Assembly: GCA_029779435.1 (NCBI GenBank)
Contig: JAKPAM010000138.1
Span: forward strand, 1 to 41,881
Source: Pseudomonadota bacterium
Lineage (GTDB): Bacteria > Pseudomonadota > Gammaproteobacteria > Burkholderiales > Burkholderiaceae_E
DNA: 41,881 nucleotides
Reading direction: 5' to 3'
Part shown: piece after piece, positions 36,055-41,881 of the stretch
How positions within the stretch are numbered: the stretch's first letter is position 1
Layout of the letters: the number at the start of each line of letters is the position of its first letter
Made by a program: the position numbers and the translations under genes
Notes under the pieces: generated by a model
The model's database searches: none
What the model was told of the DNA's origin: nothing
Seen by the model: the letters and a program-made list of their open reading frames with translations, nothing else

Positions 36055-38619
36055 TCAGTCGACGCTGGCGATGCGGGTCTCGCCGGCGCGCGCGCTCGCC
36101 ACCTGCTGCAGTTCGTCGATGATCTGCTTTTGCGCACCGATGCTCAGCTCGATCACCTCGCGGGCCTGCGCGACGTAGTAGTCGAGCTGCTCGTCGCTGC
36201 GCGCCAGCGATTCGCCGAGCGCCGTCTCGATGCGCGCGAGCTGGGCGAGCAACTGCTCGTTCGACTGCCCGAACAACTGCACGGCCCCGCCGAATGCCTC
36301 GCCCAGGCTGGCGACGTCGATCGCGCCGCTGCTGACCTGCGCGGCGGCGGTCTCGATCGCGGCCTGGGGGCCTCGCAGCGCCTCGGCGAACTGCGTCTGC
36401 GCCCGCCCCAGCAGATCCGCCGACGTGCCGACCAGCGCGTCGATCGCGGCCCGCTGCTCGCCGGCGGCCCGCTGGACGGTGTCCAGCAGGCCGGCCAGCG
36501 TCTCGAGCAGCCGGTTGCGTTCGGCGAGCACGGCGTTGTCGTGCGCCAGGCTGTCGCTGAGCTTGACGCGCAGTTCGGCGATCACGTCGGCGGCAGCCGT
36601 CGGCGCTTCGGCCGCCGCCTGGACGAGTTGACCGATCCGGGCCAGCGTCGCTTCGGCCTGGACGCGCAGGCCTTCCGTGATCGACGCGGCCGTCTGCCGC
36701 AACGTGTCGTCGGCGTCGCGCCAGCGCGCCTGGGACTCGGTCGCCGCGTCACGCCACTGCGCGTGCAGCGTCTCGGCCAGCGTGACCAGGCTTCGGGTCG
36801 CCGCCTCGATCCGCGCATCGTCGGCCTGCGCACGCTGCGAGAAATGGCCGGCCAGGCGTTCGTGCAACGCGTCTTGAGCCTGCGTGGCCCCCGACACCAA
36901 CGCCGTGGCCTGCCGGGACAATTCGCTGCTGACGGCGCGCGCCGCGCCGTCGAACCGCTCGGCCGAGGTGTCGGCGTGGCGGCCGATCTGCGCGATCAAC
37001 GCTTCGGCCTGCTCGCCGGTGCGCGCGGCCAGCGTTTCGACCTGTCCGCCGAGCCGCTCGACCAGCGCCGACGATTGACCGGCAACGCGCTCGGCCAGCG
37101 TTTCGGCATGCTGCGCGACACGGCTCGCCAACGATTCCGATTGCTCGGCCAGACGGTCCGCCAACGACGCGGACTGCTCGGCCATGCGCCCGGCCAACGC
37201 CTCGGCTTGCGCCGTCACCTGCCCGGCCAAGGCCTCGGACTGCGCCGTCACCCGGCCGGCCAACGACTCGGACTGCACGGCCGCACGCTCGGCCAGGGTC
37301 TCCATCCGATCCGCGACGTCGGTCGCCAGCGCCTGCATCCGACCTGCGACATCCGTGGTCAGCGCCTCGGCATGCGCGGTCACGCGCTCGGTCAGCGCGG
37401 CCGATTGCTCGGCCATGCGCTGCGCCAACGCGCCGGCCTGCGCATCCGATCGCTCGATCAATGCATCGAACCGGCCGCTCGCATGGCTGGCGAGGCTCTC
37501 GGCCAGCGCCGAGGCCTGCGCCGAGAATGTCGTCGTGAAGCCCCGCAGCGCCTGGTCGAGCGCGTCGGCGCCCTCCCGCTGGCTGCGCTGCTGTTCGGTC
37601 AACGCGCCGGACCACTGCCGCGCGACGTCGGCGGTCGCCACCGCGAAGCGCTCGGCGATGCCATCGAGTTGCGCGGCGACCTGGCGGGCCAGACCCTGCT
37701 GCATCTGTTCGCCCTGACGGCCCAGCGCGTCGAAAGTCTGCTGCACGGCCGTCTCGATGACCAGGCGAGCCTGTTGGGCGCCGTCGGCCGCGCTGGCCGT
37801 CAGCACGCGGTCCGCCGAGACCGCCACCTCGCCGAACCGCTGCGCGGTCTGGGCGTGGAACTCGGCCTGCTGCCCGGTCAACTGGTCGGACAGCGCCTGC
37901 TGGCGACGCTCCAGCGCCGCCATGTAGCCCTCGATGCGCTCGATCAGCGCCGGCATCAGGTCGGCCTGACGCTCGATCAGCCGCCACGACTGCTCGCGCC
38001 GATAGGCACCCGAAAAAACGCGCAGGTCCGCGGCCAGCGCCGCATCGAGCCGTGCGGCAACCCCGGCGCGCTCACGGCGCGCCAGCGCCAGGATCAACCC
38101 CAGCATCGCCGACGCGCCCACGCCCGCCACCGACGTGCCGAACGCCATGCCCAGCCCGCGCACCGGCGCCGTCAGCGCCGCGCGGATCGCCTGCAGGCCA
38201 TCCGCCCCCGCGAGCGCCGCGCCGGTGCCGGCCAGCGTCACGACCATGCCGAGGAACGTGCCGAGCATCCCGAGCAACACCAGCAGGCCGGTCAGGTAAG
38301 GCGCGAGCACCGGCCCCGGCAGCGGCTGCCGCACGCCATCGACACGCTGGCGCACCGTCGCGCGCAGCGACGCCGGGACATTGGCCAGCCATGCGTCGAG
38401 GCCGGCCGGCGCCGATGCCGGCAGCCGGCGCAGCGCCCCGCCCAGTCCGCGCACCGCCCGGCTCGCGCGCCAGGTCTCGATGGCGCCGAGCACGTAGAAA
38501 CCGGCGATGGCGATCGTCACCCACAGCGCGAGCGGCTGCGCCGGCAGGTAGCCGGCACCGATCCATCCGAGCAGGATCAGGCCGACGACGAAAGCGATCG
38601 AGGAGACGAATGTATTCAT
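36055..38619 (-). CDS. DUF802 protein: MotA/ExbB/ZorA-like head with long coiled-coil tail
   Basis: 854 residues. Four membrane helices (about 8-25, 31-48, 109-131, 157-180) with GMLGTFLGMVVTLAGTG in the third and GLGMAFGTSVAGVGASA in the fourth match the MotA/TolQ/ExbB channel fold. The remaining ~670 residues form a continuous helical, Ala/Gln/Glu-rich tail in the cytoplasm. Residues ~382-557 are near-perfect 11-residue repeats (hendecads of the form AxQSExLAxRV). ZorA of Zorya systems has the same plan. The DUF802 name covers part of the tail in homologues. The start ATG at 38619 precedes the first helix; the upstream open frame lies in the neighbour's antisense. Function not described to my knowledge. 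Confidence 0.9.
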   Translation of the reverse strand: MNTFVSSIAFVVGLILLGWIGAGYLPAQPLALWVTIAIAGFYVLGAIETWRASRAVRGLGGALRRLPASAPAGLDAWLANVPASLRATVRQRVDGVRQPLPGPVLAPYLTGLLVLLGMLGTFLGMVVTLAGTGAALAGADGLQAIRAALTAPVRGLGMAFGTSVAGVGASAMLGLILALARRERAGVAARLDAALAADLRVFSGAYRREQSWRLIERQADLMPALIERIEGYMAALERRQQALSDQLTGQQAEFHAQTAQRFGEVAVSADRVLTASAADGAQQARLVIETAVQQTFDALGRQGEQMQQGLARQVAAQLDGIAERFAVATADVARQWSGALTEQQRSQREGADALDQALRGFTTTFSAQASALAESLASHASGRFDALIERSDAQAGALAQRMAEQSAALTERVTAHAEALTTDVAGRMQALATDVADRMETLAERAAVQSESLAGRVTAQSEALAGQVTAQAEALAGRMAEQSASLADRLAEQSESLASRVAQHAETLAERVAGQSSALVERLGGQVETLAARTGEQAEALIAQIGRHADTSAERFDGAARAVSSELSRQATALVSGATQAQDALHERLAGHFSQRAQADDARIEAATRSLVTLAETLHAQWRDAATESQARWRDADDTLRQTAASITEGLRVQAEATLARIGQLVQAAAEAPTAAADVIAELRVKLSDSLAHDNAVLAERNRLLETLAGLLDTVQRAAGEQRAAIDALVGTSADLLGRAQTQFAEALRGPQAAIETAAAQVSSGAIDVASLGEAFGGAVQLFGQSNEQLLAQLARIETALGESLARSDEQLDYYVAQAREVIELSIGAQKQIIDELQQVASARAGETRIASVD
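36950..37475 (-). repeat. 33-bp-period repeats encoding hendecads
   Basis: Inside the DUF802 gene, about sixteen consecutive 33-base units encode 11-residue repeats such as AEQSESLASRV, AQHAETLAERV and AGQSSALVERL. The units vary in sequence (roughly TCGGCCAGxGxxTCGGxxTG core), so they are degenerate, not exact copies. They are protein-structural repeats and a site where copy number could vary between strains. Confidence 0.85.
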
Positions 38620-38665
38620 GGCGAACGTTCGACGAGGCAGCGATGACAACAGCGATGACGGCAAG

Positions 38666-39517
38666 CTACGGGAGCGAAGGAGCGGAAGGACGGGCGGACG
38701 GCAAGGTGGGTCGAGCGCCCGGCATCGACGCCGCGGCGGGCACCGCCTCGAGCAGGCCGAGCACCGGTTCGAACCGCAGCGCCAGTTCGGCCAACAGGAC
38801 TTCGCCCAGATCGTGCCGGAAGCGATCGACGACATCGACGGCCGGGCCGGTCCCGATGTCGGCCTCGGACGCCTCGCGCAGGCGCCGGTAATGGCGTTCG
38901 AGCAGCGCCGGCACCACCGCCAGCAGCCGACGCTCCTGCGCGCCGACGACCTGTTCGAGCGCGGCATCGACCGCCACCAGCCGAGCCATCGCGGGCGCCT
39001 CGGCCAACAGCCGGCGGCGCACGCGGGCGCGCAACGCCGAGATCGCCGATCCCATCGCCTGCTGGCGCGCCAGATGGCATTGACGGAACGGACCATAACC
39101 CAGGTCGACGCCCAGCGGCGAGCGGCCGGCCGCCCGCACGTCCCGGATGATCGTGTCGGTCAGCATCGCCCGGACGCGCTCGGCATCACCGCGGTCGCCT
39201 CCTTCACCCTCATCGTGGGCATCGTCATCGCCCTGCGCCGCGACGTCGGCCACCGGCCCATCGAGCGCGGCCGACAACGCGATCGCATCGGTCCAGCCGG
39301 TCCACCGGCCCAGACCCTGCGCGAACGCGTCGCGCGCCTCGCGCACGGGCACCTGCGGGCCGGCCAGGCTGGCCAGCAAGCGCACGAACGCCGATCCCGT
39401 CAGCCCGGTGCGAGCCGACGTGCCGGCCATCCCGCCGTCGGGCCGGCGCCGCGTCGCCGCGGTCGCGCCATCGGCACCCGGCCGCCGGGCAGGCCTGTGG
39501 GCCGTCTTCTGCCTCAT
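38666..39517 (-). CDS. DUF3348-family protein (first gene of stator-like unit)
   Basis: A 283-residue soluble, mostly helical protein, recognised as DUF3348. Its core begins SARTGLTGSAFVRLLASLAG, a motif at the start of most family members, followed by LGRWTGWTDAIALSAAL. A central acidic patch (AQGDDDAHDEGEGGD) links to a long helical part (about 115-255: RVRAMLTDTII ... RQCHLARQQAMGSAI). No export signal. The start ATG at 39517 is used; ATG 39430 would give a protein nearer the usual family N-terminus and may be the true start, as neither has a strong ribosome site. It lies 46 bases upstream of the DUF802 gene, so a four-gene transcript is likely. Function unknown; it may be a cytoplasmic partner of the coiled-coil tail. 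Confidence 0.8.
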   Translation of the reverse strand: MRQKTAHRPARRPGADGATAATRRRPDGGMAGTSARTGLTGSAFVRLLASLAGPQVPVREARDAFAQGLGRWTGWTDAIALSAALDGPVADVAAQGDDDAHDEGEGGDRGDAERVRAMLTDTIIRDVRAAGRSPLGVDLGYGPFRQCHLARQQAMGSAISALRARVRRRLLAEAPAMARLVAVDAALEQVVGAQERRLLAVVPALLERHYRRLREASEADIGTGPAVDVVDRFRHDLGEVLLAELALRFEPVLGLLEAVPAAASMPGARPTLPSARPSAPSLP

Positions 39518-39616
39518 GACAAGGAGCCTGCCACCGATCGAAAGCCCGGCAGTGTACACGTCACCGGCACCGGCCACATCCGGGGATGTTGCCTCGCAAC
39601 GACGGCGATGCAGGTA

Positions 39617-39636
39617 TCGTTCAGTGTCTTGAACGA
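39617..39636. promoter_or_regulatory. Inverted repeat before the acyl-CoA dehydrogenase gene
   Basis: TCGTTCA-GTGTCT-TGAACGA is a perfect repeat with 7-base arms, 26 bases before the dehydrogenase ATG and 100 bases from the divergent DUF3348 start. Its place between promoter and ribosome site suggests an operator, perhaps for a TetR-type regulator of acyl-CoA metabolism. A shorter palindrome, GTGTACAC, lies at 39552-39559 in the same 144-base divergent gap. Confidence 0.4.
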
Positions 39637-39661
39637 CTCGCCACCTTCCACAGGAGACCCC

Positions 39662-40822
39662 ATGTTTCACGAGACCGACCAGTACCAGGAAATCCGGGAC
39701 GCCGTTCGCGCGCTGTGCGCGCAGTTCCCGGACGAGTACTTCCGCAAGATCGACGAGCAGCGCGGCTACCCCGAGGAATTCGTCGATGCGTTGACGAAGG
39801 CCGGCTGGATGGCCGCGCTGATCCCCACCGAGTACGGCGGCTCGGGCCTGACGATGGCCGAGGCCTCGGTGATCATGGAAGAGATCAACCGCGCCGGCGG
39901 CAACTCGGGCGCGTGCCACGGCCAGATGTACGTGATGAACGCGATCGTGCGCGGCGGCTCGGACGAGCAGAAGCGGAAGTACCTGCCGCGCATCGCCACC
40001 GGCGAACTGCGGATCCAGTCGATGGGCGTCACCGAACCGACCACCGGCAGCGACACCACCAAGCTGAAGACGACGGCGGTCCGCAAGGATGGGCGCTGGG
40101 TCATCAACGGACAGAAGGTGTGGATCTCGCGGATCCAGCACAGCGACATGATGATCCTGCTGGCGCGCACGACGCCGGTCGACGAGGTCAAGAAGCGCTC
40201 GGACGGCCTGAGCTGCTTCCTGATCGACCTGAAGCAGGCGATCGGCAACGGCCTGACGGTGCGCCCGATCCTGAACATGGTCAACCACGAGACCAACGAG
40301 CTGTTCTTCGACAACCTGGAGATCCCCGAGGAGAACCTGCTGGGCCCCGAGGGCAAGGGCTTCAAGACATTGCTCGACGGCCTGAACGCCGAGCGCACGC
40401 TGATCGCCGCCGAGTGCATCGGCGACGGCTACTGGTTCATCGACCGCGCGACCAAGTACGCGAACGAACGCGTGGTGTTCGGCCGCAAGATCGGCCAGAA
40501 CCAGGGCGTGCAGTTCCCGATCGCCGAAGCGCTGATCGAACTCGAAGCGGCCAACCTGATGCGCTGGAAGGCCTGCGAGAAGATCGATACGCACCAGAAC
40601 GCCGGCGCCGCCGCCAACATGGCCAAGCACCTGGCCGCCAAGGCGAGCTGGGAAGCCGGCAACGTCTGCCTGCAAACGCATGGCGGCTTCGGCTTCGCGT
40701 GCGAATACGACATCGAGCGCAAGTTCCGCGAGACGCGCCTGTACCAGGTGGCGCCGATCTCGACGAACCTGATCTTCAGCTACGTCGCCGAGCACATCCT
40801 CGGACTGCCCAAGTCTTACTGA
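39662..40822 (+). CDS. Acyl-CoA dehydrogenase family protein
   Basis: FAD enzyme that oxidises an acyl-CoA to the 2-enoyl-CoA, passing electrons to ETF. 386 residues with the usual domains: N-terminal helices, a middle beta domain with QSMGVTEPTTGSD (flavin/substrate contact) and WISRIQHSD, and a C-terminal four-helix domain with FGRKIGQNQ and QTHGGFGF. The place where medium-chain enzymes have the catalytic Glu (YEGT) reads APIST, so the base is probably the Glu in LNAERTLIAA, as in isovaleryl-CoA dehydrogenase. This suggests a branched or unusual short substrate, which is not known. ATG 39662 has AGGAG upstream. Confidence 0.93.
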   Translation: MFHETDQYQEIRDAVRALCAQFPDEYFRKIDEQRGYPEEFVDALTKAGWMAALIPTEYGGSGLTMAEASVIMEEINRAGGNSGACHGQMYVMNAIVRGGSDEQKRKYLPRIATGELRIQSMGVTEPTTGSDTTKLKTTAVRKDGRWVINGQKVWISRIQHSDMMILLARTTPVDEVKKRSDGLSCFLIDLKQAIGNGLTVRPILNMVNHETNELFFDNLEIPEENLLGPEGKGFKTLLDGLNAERTLIAAECIGDGYWFIDRATKYANERVVFGRKIGQNQGVQFPIAEALIELEAANLMRWKACEKIDTHQNAGAAANMAKHLAAKASWEAGNVCLQTHGGFGFACEYDIERKFRETRLYQVAPISTNLIFSYVAEHILGLPKSY

Positions 40823-40834
40823 GCGCGGCGAACG

Positions 40835-41431
40835 ATGCGAATGCTCCGCGCGAAAAGCCGTCGTCATCCCGTGGCCGACGCGACTGCGGCCATGGTTCCG
40901 GCCACGCTGGCCGCCACCGCAGCCGCCGCTGTCGCGACGGCGCTCGGCCTCGGCCTGCTGGCAGGCATCCCCGCTGATGCCCGCGCGCAGAACGCCACGC
41001 ACGTCGATCCGGCCGCTCGGGACGAAACGCTGACCGGCCAGCCGCCGCTGCCGACGATGCAGGTCCAGGCCGGCATGCACCTGATCCGCGCCGAGATCGC
41101 CGAGACCCCGGGCACGCGGGCCAAGGGCCTGATGTTCCGCCCTGCGCTGGGTCCGAACGAAGGGATGCTGTTCGTCTTCGAGGGGCCGGCAACGCACTGC
41201 TTCTGGATGAAGAACACGCGGATCCCGCTGACGATCGCGTTCATCGACGACAGCGGTCAGATCGCCAATCTCGCGGACATGCAGCCGTTCGACGAAACCA
41301 GCCATTGCGCCGCGCGCCCGGTCCGGTTCGCGCTGGAGATGGAACAGGGCTGGTTCGCGAAGCGTGGCGTCAAGGCCGGCATGCGGCTCGGCAACACGAC
41401 GCTGTTCCGCGCGCCGCGAACGGCGCCCTGA
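40835..41431 (+). CDS. Exported DUF192-family protein
   Basis: A 198-residue protein with a long Ala-rich signal region (about 15-52, ending ARAQ) and a C-terminal DUF192 domain (about 75-195): RAKGLMFRPALGPNEGMLFVFE, HCFWMKNTRIPLTIAFID and a final RVGDxxxF-like part (KAGMRLGNTTLF). The fold is known from structural genomics and its role is unknown. The ATG at 40835 is 12 bases after the acyl-CoA dehydrogenase stop (ATG 40841 is also in frame), so the genes may be co-transcribed, though a functional link is not evident. Its stop codon sits in the loop of an inverted repeat. Confidence 0.9.
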   Translation: MRMLRAKSRRHPVADATAAMVPATLAATAAAAVATALGLGLLAGIPADARAQNATHVDPAARDETLTGQPPLPTMQVQAGMHLIRAEIAETPGTRAKGLMFRPALGPNEGMLFVFEGPATHCFWMKNTRIPLTIAFIDDSGQIANLADMQPFDETSHCAARPVRFALEMEQGWFAKRGVKAGMRLGNTTLFRAPRTAP

Positions 41432-41438
41432 GGGCGCC
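41422..41438 (+). repeat. Inverted repeat centred on the DUF192 stop codon
   Basis: GGCGCCC-TGA-GGGCGCC: a 7-bp GC-only stem whose three-base loop is exactly the TGA stop. No T-run follows. It may pause the polymerase or protect the mRNA end, in addition to the terminator 50 bases downstream. Confidence 0.5.
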
Positions 41439-41480
41439 CCGCCCGGCGTATCCGATTCGTTCGTTCGCGGGTTCCGAGCA

Positions 41481-41510
41481 CGAAAAAGGGGCCTCGCGGC
41501 CCCTTCCTCG
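41481..41510. terminator. Bidirectional terminator between the DUF192 gene and sodB
   Basis: An 8-bp stem AAGGGGCC-TCGC-GGCCCCTT (41486-41493/41498-41505). On the minus strand it is followed by a run of five T, a good intrinsic terminator for sodB; on the plus strand a weaker TTCCTC follows for the DUF192 transcript. Confidence 0.8.
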
Positions 41511-41562
41511 TCACATCCGGTGTCGTATCACGGCACCGGAGACGGTGCGTGCGCAGCGGCGC

Positions 41563-41881
41563 TCAGGCGAAGTTCGCGGCAGCGAATTCCCAGTTGGCCA
41601 GCGCAAAGAAGTCACCGAGGTAATCCGGGCGACGATTGCGGAAGTCGATGTAGTACGCGTGTTCCCACACGTCGACGGTCAGCAGCGGCTTGTCGGCCGT
41701 CGTCAACGGCGTCGCGGCGTTGCTGGTGTTGGCGATGTCGACGCCGCCATCGGCGGTCTTGACGAGCCAGGTCCAGCCGGAACCGAAGTTGCCGATCGCC
41801 GACTTGGTGAACGCCTCCTTGAACGCGTCGAACGAGCCCCATTTCTTGTCGATCGCCGCTGCCAGCGCGCCGGTGGGTTGG
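41563..41881 (-). CDS. sodB: Iron superoxide dismutase, C-terminal part (cut by window edge)
   Basis: The last 106 residues of a Fe/Mn superoxide dismutase; the N-terminal half lies beyond the right edge. The metal-binding motif [13 protein letters not shown] (Asp and His ligands) is complete, as are FGSGWTWLV and the C-terminal [16 protein letters not shown]. The residue pattern around the AIGNFGSGW segment is that of the iron form. The stop TGA is at 41565-41563, followed by a strong terminator. It is convergent with the DUF192 gene. The gene removes superoxide in the cytoplasm. Confidence 0.95.
   Translation of the reverse strand, partial: QPTGALAAAIDKKWGSFDAFKEAFTKSAIGNFGSGWTWLVKTADGGVDIANTSNAATPLTTADKPLLTVDVWEHAYYIDFRNRRPDYLGDFFALANWEFAAANFA

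Noticed and set aside
36950..37475. Regularly spaced repeats that could look like a CRISPR array
   Set aside because: The units are directly adjacent, 33 bases long, degenerate and in frame with a protein coiled coil; there are no unique spacers and no cas genes.
35740..38646. A 968-codon plus-strand frame opposite the DUF802 gene, with apparent short repeats
   Set aside because: The repeats are the mirror of the hendecad-coding units on the minus strand; the frame has no start context or domain.
34552..39517. A complete Zorya defence system
   Set aside because: Only the ZorA/ZorB-like motor pair is present. I find no helicase, nuclease or ZorC-like gene in the window, and the flanking genes are DUF families, so naming it Zorya would overstate the evidence.

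Overview
The window is 41.9 kb of very GC-rich, densely coded chromosome from a betaproteobacterium, most likely of the order Burkholderiales. The grounds are the gene neighbourhoods (purN-rsmB; ribF-ileS-lspA-coaBC; clpS-clpA beside a cold-shock gene; the DUF3348-DUF802-OmpA-DUF2894 cluster), the protein sequences, and the frequent ATGA stop/start overlaps. I see no rRNA, tRNA, insertion sequence, phage gene or CRISPR array. Nothing in base composition marks an island. Most of the window is ordinary core genome.

Layout. 0.2-5.2 kb (minus): an acyl-lipid desaturase, then an overlapping row of purN, rsmB and an MscS channel. 5.4-12.8 kb (plus): ribF, ileS, lspA, coaBC, a small membrane protein, a one-domain rhodanese and dut. 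12.8-17.6 kb (minus): an MFS transporter, a large secreted S8 (subtilisin) lipoprotein and an overlapping small lipoprotein that resembles PrcB. 17.9-20.4 kb (plus): an exported peroxiredoxin overlapping an Atm1-type ABC exporter. 20.4-26.0 kb (minus): clpS-clpA, a flavocytochrome-c-like flavoprotein, dsbB and transaldolase, the last three tightly packed. 26.0-27.5 kb: a long non-coding stretch with a perfect FNR-type site, then cspA with a structured leader. 27.5-31.5 kb (minus): phosphoketolase, azurin and an unrecognised CxxC protein. 31.9-33.3 kb (plus): an Rnk-like factor, a universal stress protein and SlyX. FNR-like palindromes lie before phosphoketolase and the stress protein, so this part looks like a low-oxygen/stress module. 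33.4-34.5 kb (minus): a YbjQ protein and a CbiM-like membrane protein.

The most interesting part is 34.55-39.5 kb (minus), a four-gene unit. It encodes a DUF3348 protein, a DUF802 protein with a MotA/ExbB-like four-helix membrane head and a very long hendecad coiled-coil tail, a MotB-like protein (one transmembrane helix with an aspartate, then an OmpA peptidoglycan-binding domain), and a DUF2894 protein. The architecture is that of an ion-driven stator, close in design to ZorA-ZorB of Zorya defence systems, but without the Zorya effectors. The function of this unit is, to my knowledge, not described.

The window ends with an acyl-CoA dehydrogenase, an exported DUF192 protein (plus) and the C-terminal part of an iron superoxide dismutase (minus), which runs off the right edge.
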